Below, one piece after another: positions 10,811 to 23,053 of a stretch of 64,000 nt of DNA. Each line of letters begins with the position of its first letter. The stretch's first letter is position 1. The stretch spans positions 1,428,881 through 1,492,880 of the forward strand of contig NC_020175.2 in NCBI RefSeq assembly GCF_000224145.3, in the 5' to 3' direction. The position numbers and the translations under genes are program-made. Under the pieces are notes generated by a model. The model made no database searches. It saw only the letters and a list, made by a program, of their open reading frames with translations, and had not been told where the DNA came from. The DNA comes from Ciona intestinalis (Eukaryota; Chordata; Ascidiacea; Phlebobranchia; Cionidae).

Positions 10811-13800
10811 ATGGATTACGAAACAAGTCCAACCATGAAGTTTGAGAATGCAGGGGATGCTGTAAATGATGAGGAGAAGAGTGAGAAGAGCAGCGCGAGT
10901 GATGGCAGTGAAGGATTCGTAAAAGGTGTTGATTTTACTTTTATTTATAAATTATAGCTTACAGTTATCTGCATAATTTATTCAACCTATTGAAACCATA
11001 CTATTTCTCTATATCTTTTCCACATGTTATAAATTTAATAGCCGCTTACATGTTTTACTGTTATTCTTTGATAGTTTAAATTGATGTTTTTTTTTGTTAT
11101 CTGATCCAAATTGGCCAATCATTTTACTGTTTCAGTTTTAAAGTTCTTAATTTTAAACTTTTTCCTAACCTGTCACTTGCAGCCTAAGCTATAAAAATCA
11201 TTAGTTTTACTTTTTGTAATGCTCTCAACCAAGGCATAATATAGTTCAATAGTTGTTTTATAGTTTTATTTCAATTTAATAATGTCACAGGAGAATTTAT
11301 ATCCAGGACTGTTGTTTGTTGCTAATTCCTTCCTCTTTGTTGTTTAAGTTAATATAAGCTGTGTTACTGTATTTAAAGTAATAAATATTTTTTGGTATTT
11401 CATAATTCTAGCAAAGATGACCTGGACTAATGGGTCAATCCAATTAAAATCTACTGCGGTTGATTTATGGTTAATGACTTCCAGATTTTACATGCTGTAC
11501 TTTGCTTAATTTTAAAACGATCGGAATATAATTTTTTATACTGCAGCCTTTATTATAGGTTAAATAACCCTCTAAACAGTTTTGTTCATCAGATATTACA
11601 CTCATTCATAATGTCTTGAAACTCTTAACCAAGGTACTTGAGGGTTGACTCAACCTAGATGCCACAAGTACACTACAAAACTGGGCAGTGGCCCAGTGGG
11701 CATTGACAGCCAATATATCATTATCTTTAAACTACTAGAATAAAACATATTATTGCTCTCAGTCATTCTCAAAAAGACCATTTTACAAATTGACCTATCC
11801 ATGATGTTCCAATGCTAAAGTTTTAATTATTATTTATAACTTTACATGGGTGTTCTGTTTCGTTAATTTCATGCCCGCATACAAATTACCAGATGTGGTA
11901 TCGTATGAATTAAATGTAGAAATGTAACTTGTTTAGTTTCGCGTGGCAGGATAACTTTGTTATAACACTGGTGTTTCATACTCCTTGTGCCTGCTTACAA
12001 GCTAGCATTTCTATAACTTTGTGGAGGATTATTTAACTTGTTTTTAACTCTTCAGTTGATCAAGAATTAGAAGAACCAGAAGAACCGAATTCATTAAAAG
12101 AAAGTTTATCAAAAGTAGAAATTGTTGAACCCTCCGCCCCCTTTGTGTCAGAAGTTGAACCAGAAACGAAATCAGGTAAACAATTAGGTGGTGAGGTTTT
12201 TACTCTTTAGGGTAATGAACCTTTGGTCTAAATTACAAGGTTTCTTTGCAAGTCTTCCTGTATGACCTCTTCCATATAAAACAAAGTAGAAGTTAAGTAG
12301 TTGTCAAACTTATGGAACTTCATTGATTAATGTGGTAAACACATAAACTTCGACTCTGCTCGTTGTATAGATACCTAACAGTAAAGTTAAAGTTGTTTTA
12401 GGCTTAAAACTGGGCTGAGGCTAACAATATATATTCACCTATTTTAAAATTGGAGTAAAGAAAGCCCTTGAGGTAAAAGGTTACTCCTTACATTTTTCTA
12501 TATGCATATTGTATATATACCGGCAGTACTGCACATCAGAATAAAGGCAGTTATGTTTTTTTACTATATTGGCATTGAAAAGGTTTATACTTTATTTTGC
12601 TGTATAAATTTTCTTTTTGGAAATTTTGGTGAAAAGCAAACTTAATTTAGAAACAAATTATATAAAAAAATAAGAATTGGGGTCTTGTCTTCAATGTTTG
12701 TGACAGCTTTAATTTCCACTATTAGTAACAAACCCAACATACAAATGTATTGTGTGCATAAAGGCTTTTTTGTTCAAACATAATCATGGTTGCCACTTGC
12801 CAGTGATTGATATTTCCTTTAATATTATAATGGGTTAAAACACAAGATCTTTGTGATGTTGTTGCTACCAGGCATAATATATAAGTATGTAGCCCTTTTG
12901 GAACATAAATTTAATTATGCCAACATTTTGTCTAGCCACATGGCGAGACATTATTCCTTATCAGTGATGTAAAATAAAATGAACATTTTTTCCAACAAAA
13001 CTGATATTTACTTTTGAAAGCAAAATTCATTTTTGTTGTGACCTTTACCCAAGAATTAAAGTATGCAAAATATATTTCTAATGTATAAATTGTGCAAAAG
13101 ATATTTCTGTTCTACCATAATCATGATTGCCAGCGATTCATTTTCTTTTCTTTATTTTTGCATGACAGAACTTCCACTAATAGAGAACCTTGATCCTCGT
13201 GGTAAGTTTGTATTTTGTTTCTTTTATTAATATTCTTGATCTGCATTTATTATTATTTTTGATCTGCATTAACAACATAATCCCAGCTGAACAATTACTG
13301 CTTTATTTAATCTTGTATTAGGGAAATGCATGGGTTTTTATTAGTTTATTAAGAGATTTACTTTTTCAAAAGTTTTTAAGGATTAAGTCTCAGCTTAAAC
13401 AACATATACTTGGTCAAATGCTAAGTTTTATTATTTACCACAGCGTAGTGTAGGCAGTGTAAAACCCGTATCAGTTCTCATTCAGCAGCCTATTCAACAA
13501 GTTTTGTATCAGTTCAATCTGTTGCAACGGAAACTTATTGTCCTTAACGTTTCCCAGCCATGTGGGCATGTGACTACAACTCTCTATTGTGTGTTCAACT
13601 TGAATATTAAACACAACTTATGTTTATTTTTTAAGACATTAACGACTTGATTGTATTTGTAACCGTCTTGGTTCTTTTACAAGAGTTTACTAGGCGAAAG
13701 TTTTGTTTTCTATTTTATATAAACAACTCTGTTTCTATTTGTTAACAAACCAAGAAAGACAGTCATATTATTTGTAACAGTCTTGGAACCTTTACCAACT

Positions 13801-16800
13801 TTATTCAAGCAATGTTCATTACCCGTGTTATGTAAACAGTTTTGTTTCCATTTATACCACAAACTTAGACAGTCTCAATTTCTAATTTGATTGATTGTTT
13901 TGCGGGGCTCGCGGCGTGACGCGGTGGAGAAAAAGTTCCATGAATCTCGTGCCCATGCGAGATGACGTAGCCCAATGCATAATGCATGAACAGGTCGGTG
14001 AAACTACGAATCGATGGGACTGCCGTCCCTGCCTATGCCACTTCGTGCTCGGCGGGTGTATTCGTCTCTTCAAAGCAACAGACAGTGCTTGAAATATTAA
14101 TGAACCGTTGGTCTTCATTCGTTCTTTATCTTTATGCTCTGCGTAGTCTCTTTCTTACCTTCACTTGCATAACAGCTTTAGTTGAATTGTTTTCCGTTGG
14201 GAAACTGTTCGCTTTAACGCAGTTTAAAGAGTTTCAGATTAAACCAGCGCTTTTACATTACAGTTCAATTTAGGAGCTTAAAAAGTTTAAATTAGTGTTT
14301 GACCTATCTAGAATCCTATTATTAACAACTACAATGGCAACTATCAGTTTTGGTAAGTACGACTTAACCTCATTTCCAAAGAAGTAGGTTAGTCGTTTCC
14401 AAGTTACAACATGGCGCAGATATCCCTTTGAACTTCGCTTTATTTCTCTAACCGTAACATTCTACGCAGAACAAGATTTTGCTTCAGAAAAATGCTTAAA
14501 AGCTTATTACGACCAGCTGCCTACTGAGACAGGTAAAAAGTGGGCGGAAATATTTCGTATTTGTACGCGCTAACCATACGCCAGGCAGCTTGTATTATTT
14601 TAAACTTTTACAACAGCTCCGTTTTCTCTTGACGGATTTTCGTCGGAGGCAAATATACCTTCGTATACCGACAACCTTGAGGCGGATCCGAACCAAGCGT
14701 ATTCCGGCTTTGATTTCTCGGAGGAAAAAGCGGAAGAGCCTGTCCTCCAATCCCAGCCGGATCTTCTTTCTCATTCTGACGTCATTCCGCAAAAATTTGG
14801 GAGTCTTGATGACGTCAGAGAAGTTGATGACGTAGAAGATCGACCAGGTGCCTCACCGCGTTGCTTTCGTGTGTTGTTTGTTACGTAACGGCATTTCACA
14901 TTGTGACGTCACCTGCATGCGGCACGTGATGTTTGTTCTAAGCATGATGCCGTTATGTTATGACGTCATCGCTTGTTGTTGTGAATAGTTTTTGCCCTGC
15001 ACTTGTTAGTTTTGTCACCACATATTTACATCATATCCACTCGTTATCCAGAATTTCTCTTAAACAACTTCGCAAGCCACCAGCGGCGCAACAGAGCAAT
15101 TTAACCGCAACACTTACAGCAGGGGTATGACGTAGTGTCGCGTCGCTATAGATAAGTAAACATTACCTTTTTATAGCCACGTATCAGGCCTTATCCATAG
15201 CTCTGCGTGTACGTTCATCACCATAAGTGCAACTTAACATATACAATAGATGTAAATATCTAAAAAGTTTTTGCACACTAAGTCACATACGTAATAAGGA
15301 ATACCTCGTAAGCAGGCATGTGGTATTCGAAACAGAACACCCATATTATAACGACTATTGGTGCCCACGCCTCGCGGGGATAAATAGGTTGCATCAATTA
15401 ATCATATATACATTTTACTATTTGCTTTTTAAATCGCATTGCGCTTTTCTTTTCACGCCTGTTCCAAACATTATTGATCGCGAGTCAAGTGTATTGATTG
15501 TTGGAATCGAACGCAATCAACAGAACAAGCTCACACGTTCAGCTGGTCATAATAATCTTGCCATGCACATACAGCAGCCATCCTGTACTTCTGGTAGTTT
15601 GTGTAAACGACTGTTAACACAGGGACAGAAGAAACCCACTTGGTGACGTATTTTGTAAAGGAGGAAGCAGCGTAAGTGAACAGAAAGCAGGTTAGACGGT
15701 GCTGTATGTTGCAATATGTAGACATGAACCCGTTGCCTTTGGCAAATGCAAGTTGGATATGGGGAAGTGACAGGTTTAATTCTCAAGGGGTTATTTAGCT
15801 TACTAGCTGTTAAGGCGTTAGATAAGGCATAAGTTTGTTTGGTTGTTTTAACTTGTTTGTTTGGTGCATAAAGTTTAATACGTCGCATACAAGGTGTGTT
15901 AAGCTACAGTGTATCGTTCGCAATAGAACACATTCGTTACTTATAACTCTTGGGTTGTCCTGCTAAGATATATGTTTAATTATAAGTTGCAACAAAACTG
16001 GTATTTACCATTATCTATACAGTTCAAATGCTATTGGTCGTTGAGATTATCTTATGTGTATTGGTTTACGTTCAAATGACGACCGACGTTTCTTATATAT
16101 TTAATCGAAGCGTAACATTGGTGTACAATAATAATTTGTTTTGTTATTTTAAGCACAATAAACGACCTTTACCCCCTTGTATTGCGCAATCAGTGTGTTT
16201 GTATGTTTTCAGTAAATACTCTTTACCCTTATTAGATAAGGCAAACCTAAATAAGACGCCGAGGACTCGAGGCGGCTGTAAAAAGGCGCAAGTCCTATAT
16301 CCGATTAATTTTTGCTATAGTACCCTTTCTACTACCAAATGGGACGATAAAAATAATGAAAACATGAACTATCTTACCCGAACTTACTAATACAGTATTG
16401 TTTTGTGGTCGAACCCCAGTTTTGAATACGTTCGGATAGTTGGGATACGGATATGATGCTATAATTACTTTACTATGGAAGTTGGGTAATCGCCAACGCT
16501 CAGATTGCTTCCTCAATAAGCTGTGTTGTTAATTTGTGCCAGGATCTATACATAACACGTTCTGGCTTAATTTCGTGTTTAATTTTTTGCTATTGCTTAG
16601 TGTGTTTAATTTGTTACTATTGCGCAGATTTTATTGTCTGTTTAGCGTAGAATCTGTAAATCGTTTAATATATAGTAACGAAAATATAAGGTATAAAGAA
16701 AATGGGTAGACATTTAATAATGCTAAATTGTATCAATTACTATTTACAAGGGCGGCCTAAAAGTTATTAGGACATAAAACGGTGAAAATGCGACAAAAAT

Positions 16801-19800
16801 GTGTTTACGATGCGAAACAATGTGACAATACTGTTTCCACGTAATAGTAAACGTATTCAAGATACTGTGGTAGGAATTGCACAATAGTTCTTCTGCTGTA
16901 ATTAACCCTCAACGCATGTGCGCGTGAGTGTGCATGAGTCTATGACGTGGCACACACATGCGCACACGCGCTCAAGTGTGGTAGCTGAAGCAGCTGGCAG
17001 GTTATTACGCAGCACCGTACACGTGTGACGTGGGTCAGGAAGTTAGGATTAAGATCCTGATTATAGATCTTATGCATCACATACTACCCACGTCTTTGGC
17101 AGTTGTTTTAAACAGTTTAGTTTTTAAAAGTATATAGTTGAGGCTTGAGGGTAAAGTACTGGTAAATTGCATCTTTAGTTTAAACAAGAAGATTAAATTT
17201 CTGAACTAAAAAGTGTCCCATGGTATTCTTTATTAATGATTATGGTCCAACATTTTACTTTTGTTAGTGTTTCTTTAATACATGTTATTTCTCCAAGAAT
17301 CCTATCTGTTTGTTTAATTTTATTTAACTTTCTGATCAAACAAGATGTCGAAGGGAGACTCAAAGGCAGAGGAAGTAAAACACGAGCTTGGAGGTAAAAG
17401 CCTTCGTGTTGGCCCGTAGCTCTCTTTGTTTGTTGGTGGAATGCAAGGTTATGGTAGTGGTAGATATGTTTGTAATTTGGTTCCGGTCATTTAGTTGACG
17501 ATGTTGTTTGTATCGTTTTAAAATTCCATATATAACGACTATTGTTTTACTGTTACTTTTCATCTTGCTAATGTTGAATACTACCCTAAGCCTGCTTTAA
17601 TGTAAGCAGAGAGTCCAAACATAGTTCTTCATTTAGTTTATTTCAAATAATGTGGCAAACCCTACTTTGCGATGGGGCCTCCCCCATGGCCATATAGAAA
17701 AGAATAAATCATGAATTACAAAGGCATGGAGATATTTCCATTATTCGCTATTACTCATATACCCTATTTTGTAACACGTGGTACGCACCGGAGTTATTTC
17801 AATTTGAATTAAGCTTGAACACACACATCGCATGTTGTCAGTACCACGCACATTTCAAGTGCCACAAGCTTGCTAATGCTGTTCACAACCCTCGTGCTTC
17901 AGATCATCATGCTTAACTACATTCTACACAAACGTGCTGCTGTGTGTATAACATCGCATGCGATACAGTTTGTTATGTTAGTGCATTCTACACCACCCCC
18001 TTGCTTCACTCACTGGGGGGGTATGTGAAGATTGTTTCACCAACTGGGGGCCCGGCCCAGTGGGGGGTATGTAAAAGTTACCAGATGCTGTGTTCACATC
18101 CTGCTCATCTTTCACTAAAGTCCTTACTTACTCCTCTGTTGAGCATCCTGTATAACTGATGCTTCAGCAGAGGAGGACACACAACCTGAATTAGAGCCAG
18201 AAACTAAACCCGAGATGCCGGAGCCTTTGATAGATCTTGCACCAAAAGATCCAATCGACACATTGCTTCCTCAAAGTTCTGAGGAGGACATAGAGGATAA
18301 ACCTCTTACTCCTGATCCAGAGCCGGTAAAGGAGCAAGTTGAAGATATACCGGAAGATCCTCTTCCGGACTCTACAACGAGTGCTGCTGAAATTTCACCA
18401 CTTTTAAAGTTTTCGATTGGTGGAGGTAGTTGTTGTGTTTGTTGATCATTTAGAAATCTGTGGTGTTTTGTACGATTAAATTCCATATAGGTGCATGACT
18501 TTATCATTATAATTATTTATTAATTAATAATAATATTTAGGCATTTGACCAAGTATGTAGGCTATGTGAAACTATACTGTTATGCCTATGCACTTTAATA
18601 TCATTGCGTTTTATTTTGGTTTGTCAGATAATGAAGTTGATAGCTCAGAAAAGGAAAAAGACCCAGGTATAGATTAAGTTACAATGGCATATATGCAGAG
18701 ACCATTACCAGCATTTAGCCTTGCCCATGTTATGTGCTTTACATATACAAGCAGTTGTCTTGTTGTAAACATAGCCATTAAACGTTTAGTTACAATGCAG
18801 CTTAATTAACAGCATTCACCACAAATATGGGTCATGAGTTTTGCATGAAAGTCGAGATAACCATCACAAATCACCTGCAGTGGTGCAGCTAACATGAAAA
18901 CACTAAAAAAGGGATTGTACTGTGTTAATGAAAAGTTGGATTTGCTATGTCAGCTTTGCCAGTTATTTGTTTTTTAGCAAATATGGTTTTAAAAATTTAT
19001 GAACAAAACTTTTTGGTGTCTAAAATAACAGGAACAGTAACATAAGTACATAACAATGAAATACTACATGAGCTGCGCCACTGCATGTTCAAATGTTCCA
19101 TGTTTATACCCTGGATTTCTATTTTCTAACCAAGCCAAGATTATCAAAAGTTAAAATATTTGTGGCATGCTGTATTTTGATAGCTATAGCATGGTGGTTT
19201 TGCTTAGTCATGGTTGCAGTGTTGCAGTTTAGCTTAGTTATTTATTTTCATTATTCTAATGTATAAAATTTTTTTCATTTCTTTTATTTTAACCAATTTT
19301 TTTACTTTAAGCCTTCTTTACATGGAAAGCAAGAGGTAAGTATTACCTGTAAACGCCACATAAAACAATTCTTTAAATTTAGACCAATAGTATTGTACTA
19401 ACAACTACACACTTATCTTTACAGTTAAGGATCTTTTGTATTGGAGAGATATCAAAGTTTCAGGAGTTGTATTCGGACTTACTCTACTTGTTCTGTTGTC
19501 ATTATGCTGTTTCAGTGTTGTGTCGGTCATATCTTATCTAACATTGTCTCTACTCACCGTCACTGTTGCATTCAGACTTTATAAACTTGTATTGCAAACT
19601 TTGAACGGAACTCAACAACCAAATCCATTTCAGTAAGTACATTATTGCTATGTTAATGCAATAGCTGGTAATACAAATGTCACTGCCACGCCATGAAAAA
19701 TTCTATTCATTTATACTGTTGTGTTACCGCAGTGGTTTCAGTAAAGTTTTTCCAAGTGCTTGTTACAAGGCACTGTTGTTGATTAGTGTGTGTTAATGAT

Positions 19801-20937
19801 AAAATCTCCAACCCATTGTTGTTCCAAAAAAACTGACAAGCCAGACATACACATGTGTGCCATTAAGGTGACACTTAGTAGGTAACCAAAATCCTATTCT
19901 TCTTACAGAAATTTATAAACTTGTATTCTTGTCAGGTCATTATTAGACATGGAGGTAACTTTATCAAAAGATCAAATCCATAAATATGCGGATGTCATTC
20001 TTGATCATCTTAACTGTACCCTTGTGTGTACACGGGATCTTGTGCTTGTGAAAAATATGGTGGCATCGCTTAAGGTGAATATACTTTTTGAATATAATGG
20101 CAATTATATTTTCACGGTTTAGGTATTTGTAGTGCTTTAGGTATACACTTTGAATAAAATCACATTTTTATTGTTGTAGTAAAACAAGTTTTAATGTGAG
20201 TCAAAATAACAGCTAGTAAAATGTTTGAACTCGTAAAGTAGTATTTCACAGTTAGTTCGAAACCTTAAACACTTATAAATGTTTAATGTTACTTTAACCT
20301 TGTTGTACGCACGCAGCCTTACATGAAGATTTTTTCCTGCCCTAAAATTTTTTCCAGTCTGTATTTAAACATCTGATTTGATCACCTAAATTTATAATCC
20401 TTAAATTAAATTTTTTAATTTTTCTAGTTTGCTGTATTCATGTGGTTGCTCACATACATCGGATGTTGTTTCAATGGACTTACTCTGCTTATTCTTGGTA
20501 AATATATGTTATATGAGAATCTACCTATGTCTTCTAATACCTTCAGAACAAAAACTCTTTGTAGGAAGATTTTATAATATGACACTGACTGATTTTATAT
20601 TTGTTCCAGGAGATCAAACACAAAAGTAATTCTTAACCTTATTAAAACAATTTTAAAGGGAAAATCGTAATTAAAGACCTTTTAAACATGTGTGTCATAC
20701 CAACCCTCCCAACTTAAATCCTAGGTGTAAAAACTTTTAATAACAGATTTTATTTCAAACTGCTTTAAACAACATGGTATTTAAACAGGTGTAATCGCTG
20801 CTTTCGTTTTACCGCCAATATATGAGAAATACCAAGTTCCCATTGATAACCATTACAACCTTGTTGCTCAAAAGTTCGCACAAGTTGCCAACGCTGTCCG
20901 ATCTAAAATTCCTGGTGCCAAACCCAAGACTCAGTAG
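10811..20937 (+). CDS. rtn: Reticulon (RTN family), multi-isoform gene
   Basis: Isoform A exons: 10811-10925, 12056-12175, 13169-13201, 18168-18425, 18628-18666, 19312-19335, 19425-19632, 19936-20074, 20428-20497 and 20789-20937 (stop TAG), about 384 residues. The C-terminal reticulon-homology domain is unmistakable: DLLYWRDIKVSGVVFG opens the first long hydrophobic hairpin, then a loop (about 50 residues) containing DHLNCT, a second hydrophobic segment (FAVFMWLLTYIGCCFNGLTL) and the IYEKYQVPID block. These hairpins insert in the ER membrane and shape tubules. The C-terminus ends KPKTQ, a KxKxx-type ER retrieval signal. The N-terminal region is acidic, Glu/Pro/Ser-rich and disordered, as in vertebrate RTNs. 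Two further first exons (14334, 17345) splice into the same domain. Every upstream exon ends in phase 1. Identity is near certain; exact isoform use is inferred. Confidence 0.96.
11925..12030 (-). mobile_element. partial SINE in reticulon intron
   Basis: The 3' part of the SINE family in reverse orientation (TTATAACACTGGTGTTTCAT, TGTGCCTGCTTACAAG). It ends about 25 bp before the splice acceptor of the second reticulon exon, so the polypyrimidine region is close to SINE sequence. Confidence 0.6.
13880..14333 (+). promoter_or_regulatory. probable internal promoter / 5' UTR of reticulon isoform B
   Basis: The 13900-14060 segment is clearly more GC-rich than its surroundings (GGGGCTCGCGGCGTGACGCG) and lies just upstream of a second in-frame start codon at 14334. 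It has many CG dinucleotides. Open frames exist but have no family resemblance, and 5' UTR or promoter function explains it best. This is inference from position and composition. Confidence 0.45.
14334..14847 (+). CDS. rtn: Reticulon isoform-B specific exons (alternative N-terminus)
   Basis: Three exons: 14334-14352 (start codon, MATISF), 14470-14532 (QDFASEKCLKAYYDQLPTET) and 14617-14847 (77 codons, acidic, beginning PFSLDGFSSEANIPSY). Each has good GT/AG sites and phase 1 at both internal borders, so they join in frame to 18168 and the common reticulon exons, giving about 399 residues. The N-terminus differs completely from isoforms A and C. Since 14470-14532 and 14617-14847 are multiples of three, they could also be cassettes in isoform A. 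Two CRE palindromes lie inside the last coding exon. Confidence 0.8.
14777..14968. promoter_or_regulatory. cluster of four palindromic CRE sites (TGACGTCA)
   Basis: Perfect TGACGTCA octamers occur at 14777-14784, 14810-14817, 14904-14911 and 14961-14968. A half-site-like GATGACGTAGA lies near 14827. TGACGTCA is the CREB/ATF consensus. Two are inside reticulon coding sequence (encoding S-D-V and D-D-V) and two in the following intron. Confidence 0.75.
15310..15400 (+). mobile_element. partial SINE (3' part)
   Basis: It has the family's 3' signature CTCGTAAGCAGGCATG, ACACCCATATTATAACGACT and GGGGATAAATAGGTT. It lies in the reticulon intron between the isoform-B exons and the isoform-C start. 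Confidence 0.6.
16911..16982. repeat. alternating purine-pyrimidine inverted repeat
   Basis: GCATGTGCGCGTGAGTGTGC and, downstream, CACACACATGCGCACACGCG are imperfect reverse complements rich in CG/CA steps around a short spacer. It could form a hairpin or Z-DNA. It lies about 370 bp upstream of the isoform-C start codon at 17345. Confidence 0.7.
17345..17393 (+). CDS. rtn: Reticulon isoform-C first coding exon
   Basis: Start codon at 17345, encoding MSKGDSKAEEVKHELG, followed by a GTAAAA donor. Phase 1, so it splices in frame to 18168, giving the shortest isoform of about 311 residues. The exon is short, hydrophilic and acidic. It is the third first exon of this locus and the one closest to the reticulon-homology domain. 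Context, donor and phase support it; transcription start is inferred. Confidence 0.7.
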
Positions 20938-21299
20938 TGTGCATCATAATTGAACTCCAGCTATCCTTGTGGGGCCCATGGTATATATTACCTTGGGTTG
21001 GTGGTCTCTTCTGCAGCCTGGTGGTTAAAAGTCTCTTAGCTGTGAATGGTTGTCGTATTTGTGTGTTTGTGTGTGTAGAATCCTTTGACTGTAGATACAA
21101 ATAACTTACCATATATTATTACTTTGCCTTTAACAGGCTGTGATATCTTTGTTTCTGAGGTACATTTTCCTTTTCCATCAAGCCTATATAAGCATGTTGT
21201 CATGTATGCGCCATTATATCTCATTCTAGCGCCTTCTGTGTACAAAGCTTCATCTGTATAAAGCATGAACACAACTGCGACTTAAATCAAACACACTTT

Positions 21300-21589
21300 A
21301 AAATCAAATATTCTAATTAGGTTTGCATCATTTTACAAATGTTTCAAATTCCTTCAACGTCAATACACGCAACGGGGTTCACGATTAGACAAATTCACCG
21401 CTTATGTTTCTGAAATAAAATCGACATTTAACTATTGGTTGTTTGGAATAATGTAATAGACTAACTCTGGTTTGCATCCTATATCCCTTGCTGGCTTATT
21501 GTGCCACAAGTTCTCAGTCGTTCAAAGATGGTCCACGTTTCTATTGTACAAAGAGTGACAATATATTCGTCCCGACTGATATGTGTGTA
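21300..21589. other. reticulon 3' flank
   Basis: Past the reticulon stop (20937) the sequence is AT-rich UTR-like DNA. An AATAAA at about 21415 is a plausible poly(A) signal. A stray terminal copy of the following MITE family (ATATATTCGTCCCGACTGAT) begins near 21560. Confidence 0.4.
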
Positions 21590-22303
21590 CCGGTGTCGTG
21601 GTATATTCATTCCGATTGATATATTTGTACCGGGCGCTATTGCGCATGCGCCAAGACTCCTAGCAAATACAATACGAGCTCTAATAAATACGTACCGACT
21701 GAAAAGGTCCGGGGGAAAACATGCTATACCATCAGTACTGTTGGCGTCGCTATAGTTCAGTTTTAGGTGTTACGTAGCGCTATAACATATTTAAAGCTGG
21801 ATCGGTAAAAAATCCATAAATATGTTTTTTTTATATATAACAAATATTAATATTCATAATAATTATTATTATTTTTTTTAATAATTAAAATTTTATCTCA
21901 CAATCGGTACCGCTGAGGTCTAGTTATAGTACAGTGTCCAAATTTTATGTTAGTAGCACGCGTAGAAGCACTATGGTTGAATGTATTAAAGGGAGCCCTT
22001 ATAATTTATTGTATTCTAGAATCACCTTGGTTCACCAACACCGTAAATTATAAGTAAAATGTGCTTATTGAACTAGCATAAACTGTTTCTAGGTTACAAA
22101 TACCATACCAACAGAGTTCTGCTATCTTTAAATAAAAAAAAACTAACGTTTTAGCGTGTAAACGTCGTGTCTAGAAAGTTTTCAACGGAAGGTCGTAATA
22201 AATTTGGAGCGGGTGGTCATTGTATTTGTTCCGACCCACTACACGTGCGCAATAGCGCCGGGTACAAATATATCAATCGGAACGAATATATTACGACACC
22301 CGG
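21590..22303. mobile_element. long MITE of the CCGGTGTCGT family
   Basis: The left end CCGGTGTCGTGGTATATTC and right end (reverse complement at 22270-22303) form long inverted repeats of about 60 bp, each containing CCGATTGATATATTTGTACC and GCGCTATTGCGC. Internal blocks (TTGGCGTCGCTATAG, TTACGTAGCGCTATAAC) recur in the shorter copy at 62131-62402. The inverted repeat appears to continue beyond both ends (around 21560 and 22310-22375), so two nested or composite copies are likely. No coding capacity was seen. Confidence 0.75.
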
Positions 22304-22433
22304 ACATCGAAACGTTTTTCAGTCGGTCCCTATTTAATAGACCTCGTATTGTGCTTGTTCCGATCTACTGCGCACGCCCTCATCTTAATTGTAGAATTTA
22401 TTCTTTAATCTCTTGGTTAAAATGAAATCATAA

Positions 22434-22760
22434 TATAGTACAGGTGAGAAAATGGGACACTTAAGCACATATTAACGAATATTTCTAAAATCAAAATACA
22501 TGACTGTATTTGGGAGATAAATTAGTACTAACATTTCTTTATTAATTGACAATAATTCAAAAAAAAGTAATAAAACACAGGAGGTTATTTACCGATTCGC
22601 ACAACAGGTTAAATTTTACAATTTCGAAATTACAAAGGATAAGACGAGATAGTTTTAATATATACTTTAAAAGTTTAAAATCATTGTTAAACTTGATTAA
22701 TAAATGTATTTAATATTGTGAATAGACCTAAATAATTGTATTGCTATAGTTTTTAGCATG
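22434..22760 (-). mobile_element. long MITE-family copy, inverted, truncated
   Basis: It starts TATAGTACAGGTGAGAAAAT and GGGACACTTAAGCACAT, then runs in the order opposite to 5030-6071 (TTAGTACTAACATTTC, ACCGATTCGCACAACAGG). The far end fades out near 22760. It interrupts a copy of the direct repeat seen at 22829-23053. Confidence 0.6.
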
Positions 22761-22828
22761 TTACCTATACAATATATTATTGAGCACGGTAGTGGTAATA
22801 TAGATCCTTTTTCGTCGAACAGTTGTTC

Positions 22829-23053
22829 TTGGCGTTGTTGTTGTTGTTGTTGCTGATAGGGTGATTATTTTCCGCACTTATCTTAATTCTCAATTCTAGC
22901 ATTTATTCTTTATTCTCTTGATTGAAATCAAATCGTAATATATATTTATAATTTTTGGACTAACTTTTCAGATTTAAAACCGCATGATTAGCGAATAATT
23001 AACGATTACTTTCCTCGTGTACTTTACATAGCGGAAACACTGTCTGGAACACA
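22829..23053 (+). repeat. direct repeat R, copy 1 (with GTT run)
   Basis: A GTTGTTGTTGTT tract followed by about 190 bp (TTTTCCGCACTTATCTTAAT ... CATAGCGGAAACACTGTC) that recurs with high similarity at 24955-25166. A third partial copy lies at about 22378-22434, broken by the MITE that starts at 22434. Confidence 0.8.

Noticed and set aside
15227-15646. 139-codon open frame in the reticulon intron
   Set aside because: It runs through SINE sequence, has no family resemblance and no splice context.
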